In this document: positions 16,700 through 27,662 of the stretch, piece by piece
Layout: every line of letters starts with the position of its first letter
Position numbering within the stretch: position 1 is the first letter of the stretch
Assembly (NCBI GenBank): GCA_003223645.1
Contig: QHVT01000004.1
Coordinates: 433,334-497,333, forward strand
Length of the DNA stretch: 64,000 nucleotides
Reading direction: 5' to 3'
Origin: Acidobacteriota bacterium
GTDB taxonomy: Bacteria > Acidobacteriota > Thermoanaerobaculia > Gp7-AA8
The notes under the pieces: model-generated
The model's database searches: none
What the model was told of the DNA's origin: nothing
What the model saw: the letters and a program-made list of their open reading frames with translations, nothing else
Made by a program: the position numbers and the translations under genes

Positions 16700-18895
16700 T
16701 CACTTGACGCCACTGCGCAACTCGGCGATGTGCGCTGTTTTCGCGACCGTGGATCCGACTGTGATCGTGGAATCGCTGTACGGCACCGCCGGTAAGCCGA
16801 TCGCAGTGCGCGCGGCGTCGAGCGCGGTGCGAAGCTGCGTGAGGTGAGTCGCCTTGATCGCCACTCCGGCGAGTGACGGGTCGGCGAAGGACTGTGGAGC
16901 GAGACCGGCTGCGGCGCGCATGGCGTTCACCGCGGTGCGCAACTGCGTGATGTGCACCGCTTTCACCGAGGACCCGCTGACCAACGGATCGTCGGTGAAG
17001 ATAGTCGTCGTCGCGGCATCGGTGGCGAACGCTGACGCTGCGGCGCCGGCGACGGCGCGAACCTGGTAGAGGTACGTCGTGTCGGCAGTGAGGGCGGTGT
17101 CGCTCGTCGACGTTGCGCTCGTCGATTTGAGCAGCGCGTACGCGCTGTGGTTGACGCTGCGATAAATGTCGTAGCTCGATGCGCCGGGGCTCGCGTTCCA
17201 CGACAGGTTCACCTGAGTCGTGCTCGTGGCGGTGGCAACAAAGCCGGTCGGCGCAGGAGGCGCCGCGACGCCGGGAATCACGAGCAGCGTGATGCTCTGC
17301 GCCGGCAGCGTGAGGGACAGCGAAGAACCCGAGAAGGTTACGTCCGCGAGATGCGCGATGCTGTTCGATGCGTCGAACTGCCAGCGCTGCGCGGATGCGC
17401 CGGGAGTGAAATTCGCCAGGCTCACGGTGGTCGCCGTCGAGCCGCTCAGCACCTTCGCCACGATCATCAGCGTCAGCGCACCGTCGGAGGAGCGAATGGC
17501 TGCGAACGCGGCGACATTGTCGGGATTCGGCACCGTGGCCGCTACGCTGACGTCGCCGAACTTCGAGTGCGCGCCGTCGTAGTTGCGGTACATCTTGTAC
17601 GCGTTGTAGACGTGCGAGCCTGCCGGCGGCACTTCCCAGCGCGTGGCCATGTCGAGCCCTTCACGCCCGAAGATGCCGAGGACGTCGGCCTGTGCGGTGG
17701 CGCCGTTGATGTGATGCTCCGCGCCCCAGCTGTACTCCGTGATGCCGATCTTCGTGCCGGGATAGTGATCGGTGACCCACGACTCGAGGCGCGGGATCAA
17801 CTGAACTTTTCCCTCATGAAATGTAGCGCCGATCCACGACTCGTCGACGTAGTTCGTGTCCCACAGCGAGCGCGTCGAACGGTTGCGCAGTTGCTGCATG
17901 CTCGCCGACACGTCGTCCGAAAACTCGCCGCTCTGCGGGTAGTAGTGCACGGTGAGGATGTCGAAAATCCGTACGCCGTGCGCATCCTGGTAGGCCTTGG
18001 CCTGATCGAGCATGTAGTCGTACCACTCTTTGCCGCCGTGCGCATCGCGGTCGGCGTTGTCGCCGTTCTCCATGTCCTTGCCGCTCATGAAGTATCCCGA
18101 CCACCCCCATTCCTCGCCGCCGGTGATGATGGCGTTCGCGTCCTTCGAACGAATGAGGGCGCCGTACTCCTGCATCTTTCCCCACACCTCGTCGTAGGTC
18201 GCGCCGTCGGGATGGACGTCCCAATGATCGAAGCTCCAGAGACCGGGCTCGTTGTCGAGCGAGTAGTAGGTCATGCCTCCCGCGCCGGCATTGCCCCACG
18301 TGTCGATCATGTGCTGCACCCAGTTGCCCTGGTGCGCCGAGGTGTAGCTCGTGGCGATGTTGTTCGGGTCGGCAATGGTGAGGATGCGATCACCGTCGCC
18401 GGTGATGCCGTTGCCATCGTCATGACGTCCGTTCCCGCAAGTGATCGGCTCGAAAGTGGAGAACTCCTCCTGATCCATGAACGCCGACTGCGGAAACGAA
18501 CAGCGCTTGGCGCGGTCTTTCGGCAGGAGCGACATCATCGGAATCGTCATGACCGGCTGCGCGCCCGCGGCACGCGTGAAGCTGATGAAATCGTCGGCGG
18601 ACTTTCCGTTCGAGCCGTCGCCCGAAGAGACGGAGTCGGGGATGTTGAAAAAGTAATAGTCCTTGCAGCGGTTGGCGGTGCTGAACGCCCAGTTGTAGCG
18701 GCTCATCGCATTCCCGCCCCAACGGTTCAGAGGGATGGAAAGGTCCGTGATGGCAGCGGCATTCGCCCACGCCACTCCATAAATGCGCGGGTCGATGGCG
18801 TGCCGGTTCCCGTTGGCGTCGACGCTGATGTTGATCGCCGCATCTGCCTGCGGCACGGCGAGCATTACGGCGAAAGAGAGGAGAAACGCGCGCAT
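16700..18895 (-). CDS. Secreted GH44-family glycoside hydrolase with FnIII and C-terminal HxxxLR repeats
   Basis: A 731-residue exported enzyme: signal peptide 1-19, then a TIM-barrel with GH44 hallmarks. These are NRWGGNAMSRYNW near 57-69, YYSLDNEPGLW with acid/base Glu216, and GITEYSWG with nucleophile Glu387. GH44 enzymes are endo-beta-1,4-glucanases/xyloglucanases. A beta-sandwich runs to ~540, a fibronectin III domain spans ~547-628, and three ~36-residue repeats occupy 633-731. Each repeat has a D..[LI]....[VI]KA.H[IL]..LR pattern; the last is cut short. These repeats look like an anchoring or secretion module found in related bacteria, but their role is unknown. It probably feeds on plant glucans. 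Confidence 0.88.
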   Translation of the reverse strand: MRAFLLSFAVMLAVPQADAAINISVDANGNRHAIDPRIYGVAWANAAAITDLSIPLNRWGGNAMSRYNWAFSTANRCKDYYFFNIPDSVSSGDGSNGKSADDFISFTRAAGAQPVMTIPMMSLLPKDRAKRCSFPQSAFMDQEEFSTFEPITCGNGRHDDGNGITGDGDRILTIADPNNIATSYTSAHQGNWVQHMIDTWGNAGAGGMTYYSLDNEPGLWSFDHWDVHPDGATYDEVWGKMQEYGALIRSKDANAIITGGEEWGWSGYFMSGKDMENGDNADRDAHGGKEWYDYMLDQAKAYQDAHGVRIFDILTVHYYPQSGEFSDDVSASMQQLRNRSTRSLWDTNYVDESWIGATFHEGKVQLIPRLESWVTDHYPGTKIGITEYSWGAEHHINGATAQADVLGIFGREGLDMATRWEVPPAGSHVYNAYKMYRNYDGAHSKFGDVSVAATVPNPDNVAAFAAIRSSDGALTLMIVAKVLSGSTATTVSLANFTPGASAQRWQFDASNSIAHLADVTFSGSSLSLTLPAQSITLLVIPGVAAPPAPTGFVATATSTTQVNLSWNASPGASSYDIYRSVNHSAYALLKSTSATSTSDTALTADTTYLYQVRAVAGAAASAFATDAATTTIFTDDPLVSGSSVKAVHITQLRTAVNAMRAAAGLAPQSFADPSLAGVAIKATHLTQLRTALDAARTAIGLPAVPYSDSTITVGSTVAKTAHIAELRSGVK

Positions 18896-18986
18896 CTACG
18901 GCCGCGGATCGTTTCATGCTGGTGAATCGCGAGAAGTGACGCACCGCACGGAACGCGCTCGCGGCGAGACGGGCGTCGTCAATCGG

Positions 18987-21053
18987 TCAAATCGACAGCC
19001 CGACGTCCCCTTCGAGAACCGATGTCTTCAGCTTCGGGCGCTCTCCGCTCTTCCACAGTGCAGCGGTGAGGACGACGCGATACCTGATTGGTCCGCCGTC
19101 GGGTCGTTCGCTGCGCGTAATGGGGCGCGGGATGCAGACGAACTCGGTGCGCATCTCTTTGGACGACAATCGGACCTTCGCATAACCGTGTCCTCCGAGA
19201 TCGAGAAACTCGAGGTGCGGAGCCAGATCGGGGTTGGACAGCGACCGTGCGCGCTTGAGGTCGAAGCTCTTTGCATACTCGAGACACGAGCGGACGCCGT
19301 GCCTTAGCAGCATGTTGTAAGTCCACTCCGGTTTCGCCCCTTCCTTGTCCGCAAGAAACAGAGGTCGCAGCGGAGCGTCCTTCGGAAGATTGTGCTCATT
19401 GGCCTCCATCGGGCCGGGGCTGCTGAGTGACGCGCCCACGAAGCTCAAGCCGATCGGCTCGAACCTGCCGGGCGGAAGGTCTTTGGCCGCATATCCGGCC
19501 CAGAAGCTGTGGAGATCGCCCGAGACGATGGCGAAGCCTGTAATCTTCGAGTCGCGAACGAGATCGTAGATCTCCCCGCGCTCCAGGTACGCGGTACCGT
19601 AGTCGCCGCCGCCCATGCATGCGTAAGCGTCTTTCGGCCAGGACTCCTTGGTGAGACCCGCGGGCAGGTTCTGCGGGTCGGCGCGATGATCCAGCGTGCC
19701 CTGCGAGTTGCCCCAGATTTTCCACGCCGCCGTAGAGCTCTTGAGCCTCTCTTTGAACCACGCCTTCTGCTCCGCTCCGAGGATGGTTTGCGGCGGCGCG
19801 TTCCGTTGTGGGTTTGCAACGTGCGCTTCATTGAACGTGACTTCGGCCGGTGGTTCGCCGCCGTTGAAGGCGCGCCCGCCGTCGAGGATCCGCATGAGAA
19901 TCTCGGGAGCCATTGCGATGAACTCGTCGCCCCCGAGCTTTCCGAGCGACGGATCGCTGAAGGGGTCCGCGCTCCGATAGCTGTGCTGGTCGGTAATGAT
20001 CAGATCGAGGTTCTGGCCGTACCGCAATGCCCGATAACCTTTGAGGCTGTTGATCGCGACGAGGTTGTTCGGTTCCGCTCCGAGTCCATTGCGATCGAAC
20101 TCGGTGATCGGGACGTCTTTTACATCTGGCGCATCGAACCGCTCGAACGACCCGTTCCGCTGAGGGACACGGGCCGGGATGTACTCGAACCAGGCCTGAT
20201 TCGCAGCAACCTTGATGCTCTGGCCGGGCCGCTCGAACCGCCCCGCTTTCACGATGCTTTGCCACCCCTGCCACGAGAATTCGTGGTTGTCCCAGATACA
20301 GACAAACGGCCAGCGCGCGCGCGCGTCCTGGAGGTCGGGATCGGTGAGATAGCCTTTGTAGACGGCCCGATAGCCATCGAGGGACAGCGGTATGTGGAAG
20401 TTGCTGACCTTGTGACTGTGATCCTCCGGGAAGCGCGCAACCTCATAGATCGTGCGGTCGTAGCGCGTCTTCACCTCGTCGGGATACTCGACCACCTCGT
20501 AGATGAAATCGCCAAGGTGGAGAACGAAAGCGACTTGCTCGGCGGCGGGAGCGCGTTCATCTTCGTAGATCATCCGCCGATAGGCGTTGAGCTTTCCCTC
20601 ATTGACGTCCTGACAGCTCACGAATGCGAAGTTCACCGTGCGGGGATCGTTCGGCAACGGCGCTGTGATCGTGCGCCCGACCCGGCTGCCGTTTCCGTCG
20701 GCGTCGGTAAACCGATACCAGTACGGGTGCGCCGGCTTGAGCCCGCCGACCAGAACGCGCGCCGTCCAGTCCGCGGCGCTCGAGACCGGCACCTGCTCGT
20801 GCGCAATGACTCGACGGAACGCCTCATCCTCGGCAACCTCGACGGTCAGGAGCTGGCGTGTGCCCTCGGCGAACGGACGCCTCGTCCACAGGATGACGCT
20901 GTGCGCGTCGGGATCACCCGAGGCGACTCCGTGAGGATAGAGATCACGCCGCTCATGCCATTGGACGCGTGAACCGCGGGCCGGTCCGACCCACGCGAGC
21001 GAAGCACCCATGGCTGCTGCAGCTTTGAGAAAGGAACGTCGGCTGATCGTCAT
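18987..21053 (-). CDS. phoD: PhoD-like alkaline phosphatase/phosphodiesterase, Tat-exported
   Basis: A 688-residue protein with a Tat signal (SRRSFLKAAAAMGASLAW) and an N-terminal Fn-like domain: ASGDPDAHSVILWTR opening, VLVGGLKPAHPYWYRF, then FAFVSCQDVNEGKLNAYRRM. The metallophosphatase core has VLHLGDFIYE, CIWDNHEFSWQGWQ, LIITDQHSYR, WGNSQGTLD-like and IVSGDLHSFWAGY blocks. The Asp/His/Asn residues match the Fe/Ca site of PhoD. It releases phosphate from phosphodiesters in the periplasm or outside. An unusual 820-bp gene-free region with tandem dyads lies upstream. Confidence 0.88.
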   Translation of the reverse strand: MTISRRSFLKAAAAMGASLAWVGPARGSRVQWHERRDLYPHGVASGDPDAHSVILWTRRPFAEGTRQLLTVEVAEDEAFRRVIAHEQVPVSSAADWTARVLVGGLKPAHPYWYRFTDADGNGSRVGRTITAPLPNDPRTVNFAFVSCQDVNEGKLNAYRRMIYEDERAPAAEQVAFVLHLGDFIYEVVEYPDEVKTRYDRTIYEVARFPEDHSHKVSNFHIPLSLDGYRAVYKGYLTDPDLQDARARWPFVCIWDNHEFSWQGWQSIVKAGRFERPGQSIKVAANQAWFEYIPARVPQRNGSFERFDAPDVKDVPITEFDRNGLGAEPNNLVAINSLKGYRALRYGQNLDLIITDQHSYRSADPFSDPSLGKLGGDEFIAMAPEILMRILDGGRAFNGGEPPAEVTFNEAHVANPQRNAPPQTILGAEQKAWFKERLKSSTAAWKIWGNSQGTLDHRADPQNLPAGLTKESWPKDAYACMGGGDYGTAYLERGEIYDLVRDSKITGFAIVSGDLHSFWAGYAAKDLPPGRFEPIGLSFVGASLSSPGPMEANEHNLPKDAPLRPLFLADKEGAKPEWTYNMLLRHGVRSCLEYAKSFDLKRARSLSNPDLAPHLEFLDLGGHGYAKVRLSSKEMRTEFVCIPRPITRSERPDGGPIRYRVVLTAALWKSGERPKLKTSVLEGDVGLSI

Positions 21054-21874
21054 GGTCCGGCAGTTTCACACACGTTGCGGATCTCTCGACGCTTCGAGTC
21101 TGCAAACGTTCGATCGATGAATTTGCAACGCGGTGACAGTGTCATGGCACCACCGCCAGCCATCAATTCCTCGCGAGCACGAACGGTGACCTCTGCAGAA
21201 GACATCGATGATTCCGCGGAAGTCAAATTGACTTGTTCGGAAGTCAAATTGACTTGCCCGGAAGTCAAATTGAGTTGCCCGGAAGTGAACGTTGACTTAT
21301 TCGGAAGTTAAATTGACTTGCCCGGAAGTGAACGCTGACTTGCCCGGAAGTCAAATTGACTTGCCCGGAAGTGAACGTTGACTTGTTCGGAAGTCAAATT
21401 GACTTGCCCGGAAGTGAACGCTGACTTGTCGGGAAGTCAAATTGACTTGCCCGGAGGTGAACGCTGACTTGTCCGGAAGTCAAATTGACTTGCCCGGAAG
21501 TGAACGGTGACTTGTTCCGAAGTAAGCGTTGACTTGTCCGGAAATGAAGATTGACTTGTCCCGAAGTCAACGACGACTTACCCCGAACTCAACGACGACT
21601 TACCCCGCAGTCAACGACGACTCACGTTGAGTCACTGTCGTCCGCACGAAAGGAACAAAGCACGTGAAACGACCCGTCTTTGAACCGCGCATTGATCTAT
21701 GAAGCGGAGTCGTTAAGCAACAGTTGACATAACCCGCCGCCTCGAGCCAGAAGCTGTCACGGCCCGGCGCTGGCCCGGCAGCCTAGCCAAGATAAGCGGT
21801 ATCGGGCAAAAAATTGAGCTATTCAGGCAAAGCGTGGCCGCGTTCGGGTCCTGATTTAGCAATCCTCACGACGT
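21054..21874. other. Long gene-free region containing the dyad array
   Basis: 821 bp separate divergent genes (phoD, minus; AraC regulator, plus). 21217-21626 is a tandem repeat array (separate entry). 21619-21633 contains one more dyad, GACTCA-CGT-TGAGTC. The remainder (21054-21216, 21634-21874) holds no supported gene. Promoters for both flanking genes must be here but none is convincing. Confidence 0.7.
21217..21626. repeat. Tandem array of 19 phased palindromic units (21/22 bp)
   Basis: Units start at 21217, 21238, 21259, 21280, 21302, 21323, 21345, 21366, 21388, 21409, 21431, 21452, 21474, 21495, 21517, 21539, 21561, 21583 and 21605. Type A (21 bp) has the core AAGTCAAATTGACTT, a perfect dyad of 7-bp arms around one base. 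Type B (22 bp) has AAGTGAACGTTGACTT, 8-bp arms with one mismatch. From unit 4 to unit 14 the types alternate B-A-B-A strictly, giving a 43-bp higher-order period. Units 15-19 drift. Dyad centres are therefore spaced by about two helical turns on one DNA face. Confidence 0.9.
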
Positions 21875-25025
<3,151 letters not shown>

Positions 25026-25133
25026 GCTCAAACATGGCCGCGGTGAAAGTTGCCGTCTGGTCGGCAGGCTGTTGACTCGAGTCCCTGTCTCTCTCGACGT
25101 CGTAAGTCAGAGATTCGACAGGGCTGAAAACGT

Positions 25134-25207
25134 TGGCTGGGAGACAGGGAGTCGAACCCCGATTCATCGGTCCAGAGCCGATTGTCCTACCATTGAACGA
25201 TCTCCCA
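25134..25207 (-). tRNA. tRNA-Gln (anticodon CTG)
   Basis: Read on the minus strand, the acceptor arms TGGGAGA and TCTCCCA pair. The anticodon stem ATCGG/CCGAT encloses loop CTCTGGA with anticodon CTG at 34-36. The T arm contains GGTTCGACTCC, and the D loop AATGGTA. The discriminator is G and CCA is encoded (25136-25134). This decodes CAG. Confidence 0.93.
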
Positions 25208-25321
25208 GCAATGAGCGCGCGAGGGGGCGGGATGCTACAGGGCGGCTAACGCCAGCGTCAAGGGGAGCATTCCACCGGGAAATCGGCCGCGTGTGGCACA
25301 ATCTTCGAGAGAAGAACGCGC

Positions 25322-25651
25322 ATGTTGCCCGAAGTCTTCGAGTGTCCGAATTGCCAGCGACAGTTCGTCGTCGAACTGGTCGAATCGGCCTCGGACCGTT
25401 CGGTGTACTGCCCGCAATGCAAGCACTACCTCGGCGAGAAGGACTTGCACTTCGTTCTGCTCAGCGAGATCGAGGAGCTCACCGAGCGCCTTCGTTTCGA
25501 GCGCGACCGTCTCGAAAAAGATGAGGCGGTTTACACGATGACGGACTGCGATGCCGAGCTCCGCACGTACGGCACGGAGATCCACAAAGTCGTCAGCATC
25601 CTCCGGAAGACGCTGGCCGATCTCGACGCGTTGAAGTCGACTTACCGGTGA
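25322..25651 (+). CDS. Zinc-ribbon and coiled-coil hypothetical protein
   Basis: A 109-residue protein. Residues 8-37 hold two CxxC knuckles (CPNC, CPQC) separated by a hydrophobic strand, giving a zinc ribbon. The rest is a charged helix likely to form a coiled coil (LLSEIEELTERLRFERDRLEKD, then a helix to the end). It has no recognised family. Its TGA overlaps the GTG start of the CoA transferase (GTGA, 25648-25651), so the two are translationally coupled, although a functional link is not obvious. Confidence 0.7.
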   Translation: MLPEVFECPNCQRQFVVELVESASDRSVYCPQCKHYLGEKDLHFVLLSEIEELTERLRFERDRLEKDEAVYTMTDCDAELRTYGTEIHKVVSILRKTLADLDALKSTYR

Positions 25652-26799
25652 CCACGCTCCCACTCGACGGCATCCTCGTCGCCGATTTTTCGCGCGTTCT
25701 GGCCGGCCCGTTCTGCACGCAGCTGCTCGCCGACCAGGGAGCGCGCGTGATCAAAGTCGAAGAGCCGCAGCGCGGCGACGAGACGCGCCATTGGGGACCG
25801 CCGTTCCTCGGCGAGACGAGCACGTACTTTTTGTCCGTCAATCGCAACAAAGAGTCGCTGGCGATCGACTTGCGAACGGACGAAGGGGCGGAGCTCGCGC
25901 GGCTGCTCATCGCGCGCGCGGACGTCGTCGTCGAGAACTTTCTTCCCGCGCAGCGCGCGATGCTGCTTCCGGAAATCGGCGACGACAAGATCCACTGCTC
26001 GATTACCGGCTACGACGCCGACACGAAAGAGGCGGACACGCCGGGCTACGATCTCCTCGCGCAGGCTGGCGCGGGACTGATGTCGATCACCGGCGATCCC
26101 ACCGGCGATCCGATGAAGACCGGCGTCGCGCTCACCGACATCCTCACCGCGCAGTACGCGCACGGCGCGATCTGCGCCGCGCTCTATGCGCGCGAGAAGA
26201 GCGGACGCGGCGCGCGCATCGAAGTCTCGCTTTTCGCCGCCACGCTCGCGTCGCTCGTGCATGTCGCGCAGGGCGCGCTCTCTACCGGCAACGAGGCGCA
26301 GCGTTACGGCAACGGCCATCCGTCGATCGTGCCGTACGGCGTGTTCCACGCGCGCGACCGCATCTTCGCGATGGGCGGCGCGACCGACCGGCACTTCATT
26401 CTTCTCTGCGAGCGCGTGATCGAGCGGCCCGAGCTCGCGCGCGACGAGAGGTTCGCGACGAATGCGAAGCGCGTCGTGAATCGCGACACGCTGCTCGCGA
26501 TTCTTGACGACATCTTTCGAACAAGAGAAGCATCCGAATGGATCGCGCGCTGCCGCGCGGCATCGATTCCCGTCTCGCTCGTCGAAGGCGTGCTGGAGGC
26601 GCTGCGCAGCGAGATCGCACGGCCGCTCATCGCGCGCGTCGAACATCCGGCCATCGGCAGCTACGACACGGTGAAGAATCCCGTCCGCTTCGACCACGAT
26701 CGCCTGCCGATCCGCAGGCCGCCGCCGATGTTAGGCGAGCAGACGGAGGCGCTCATTCGCGAGATACGAGAAGGAGCGCCACGCAGCAAGCGGCAATGA
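25648..26799 (+). CDS. Family III CoA transferase (CaiB/BaiF)
   Basis: A 383-residue enzyme starting at GTG. It has the full-length family pattern: LDGILVADFSRVLAGPFCTQLLADQGARVIKVE opening, FLSVNRNKESLAIDLR, ADVVVENF, SITGYDADT, PGYDLLAQAGAGLMSITG, then GVALTDILTAQYAHGAICAAL with the catalytic Asp164 that forms the acyl-CoA anhydride. YGNGHPSIVPYGVF follows. It moves CoA between organic acids; the substrates cannot be told. It is coupled to the upstream zinc-ribbon gene. The last 47 bp overlap the convergent small membrane-protein gene. Confidence 0.93.
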   Translation: MTTLPLDGILVADFSRVLAGPFCTQLLADQGARVIKVEEPQRGDETRHWGPPFLGETSTYFLSVNRNKESLAIDLRTDEGAELARLLIARADVVVENFLPAQRAMLLPEIGDDKIHCSITGYDADTKEADTPGYDLLAQAGAGLMSITGDPTGDPMKTGVALTDILTAQYAHGAICAALYAREKSGRGARIEVSLFAATLASLVHVAQGALSTGNEAQRYGNGHPSIVPYGVFHARDRIFAMGGATDRHFILLCERVIERPELARDERFATNAKRVVNRDTLLAILDDIFRTREASEWIARCRAASIPVSLVEGVLEALRSEIARPLIARVEHPAIGSYDTVKNPVRFDHDRLPIRRPPPMLGEQTEALIREIREGAPRSKRQ

Positions 26800-26950
26800 A
26801 CAGCGTGAGCACGGCGATGAGGATGCCGTGCGATTTGCCTCCGAATCTGCGGAACAGCAGAAACAGCACGAGCGTGACGACGGAAGCGATCCCGCTCCCC
26901 ACGCCGAGGACCGTCAGGAGCATGTGTTGAAACTCGGGGTCCATTTTCAC
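26753..26950 (-). CDS. Small two-helix membrane protein
   Basis: A 65-residue protein with two predicted transmembrane helices (LLTVLGVGSGIASVVTLVLF and ILIAVLTLFIAACCVALLLV) joined by a basic loop, FRRFGGKSHG. No family is recognised. Its start overlaps the stop of the PilZ gene by 4 bp (ATGA, 26947-26950), supporting a coupled pair. Its 3' end runs 47 bp into the convergent CoA-transferase gene. Confidence 0.65.
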   Translation of the reverse strand: MKMDPEFQHMLLTVLGVGSGIASVVTLVLFLLFRRFGGKSHGILIAVLTLFIAACCVALLLVSRE

Positions 26951-27597
26951 TTTGCGGAGAGCACGCTGAGCTCCGCGACGAGGCGGATCAATCGCCGCGA
27001 CTCTTCGTTCGCGCGCTCGTAGGCGGCGCAGAGTGTATGCACTTCTTCTTCATCCTCGTACGCCGCGACGGTGAATCCGTCGCTCGGCTGCGCGGTCGAT
27101 CGCGTCGGAATGCGCCACCACTTGCCGTCTTTCAGGCGATACGAAACGAAGCCGCTCGTGCGCATGCGCCGCGCGCGCCCGAGGTCTTCGAGGATCATGT
27201 CGCCGGCATCGAGGGACATCCATTCGCCGGCTGCATTCGCGCGCTGCGCGGCGAGCACGCGTCCGACCTGCGTCGCGATCAGGTCCTTCAGCAATTCCAG
27301 CGAGTCGCCCTTCGCGCCGGTGAAGTGCACGCCGGTGTGCGAGACCGGGCTCACGTGATCGCCGCCGATCGGCCGCACGACCTCGGAACGCACCACTTCA
27401 CACGCCAGGTCGACGTCGTTGCTCATCCATCGAAACAAAAGATTCATCCGCTCGCCGGGCGCGGCCTCTCCATAATGTTCGAGGAGCGCGCCGGTGATGC
27501 CGAGGTCGAGGATCAGCGCGCTCGTGCCGCGGGCGAGCGCCAGGATTGGCTTCGTGAGAAGCAATCGCTGAAAGTGGCGGCGTTCGTCGGTCGGCAT
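26947..27597 (-). CDS. PilZ-domain protein with a conserved C-terminal extension (paralogue 1)
   Basis: A 216-residue protein. The N-terminus (DERRHFQRLLLTKPILALA, then LILDLGITGALLEH, then GVHFTG) follows the PilZ pattern RxxxR...DxSxxG for cyclic-di-GMP, with Gly-Ile replacing the usual Ser, so nucleotide binding is uncertain. The C-terminal ~75 residues (FVSYRLKDGKWWR, GFTVAAYEDEEEVHTLCAAYE, EESRRLIRLVAELSV) recur in the protein at 29611-30237 and are not part of PilZ. The gene is divergent from the histidine kinase with 65 bp between. A regulatory partnership is inferred. Confidence 0.75.
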   Translation of the reverse strand: MPTDERRHFQRLLLTKPILALARGTSALILDLGITGALLEHYGEAAPGERMNLLFRWMSNDVDLACEVVRSEVVRPIGGDHVSPVSHTGVHFTGAKGDSLELLKDLIATQVGRVLAAQRANAAGEWMSLDAGDMILEDLGRARRMRTSGFVSYRLKDGKWWRIPTRSTAQPSDGFTVAAYEDEEEVHTLCAAYERANEESRRLIRLVAELSVLSAK

Positions 27598-27662
27598 GCA
27601 GAATGACGGAAATGGTAAGCAGCTTGCTGGCGGTCTGGCGTCAGTAGCGGCGCAATAGAAGC

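Noticed and set aside
17147-18925. 592-codon plus-strand frame
   Set aside because: Antisense shadow of the GH44 gene, whose catalytic motifs are intact.
19509-20972. 487-codon plus-strand frame
   Set aside because: Antisense shadow of the PhoD gene.
21075-21311. 78-codon frame giving EVKLTCP-type repeats
   Set aside because: Translation of the first 21-bp array units; the 22-bp units break the frame, so the array is not coding.
21217-21626. CRISPR array
   Set aside because: Units are contiguous with no unique spacers and there are no cas genes nearby.
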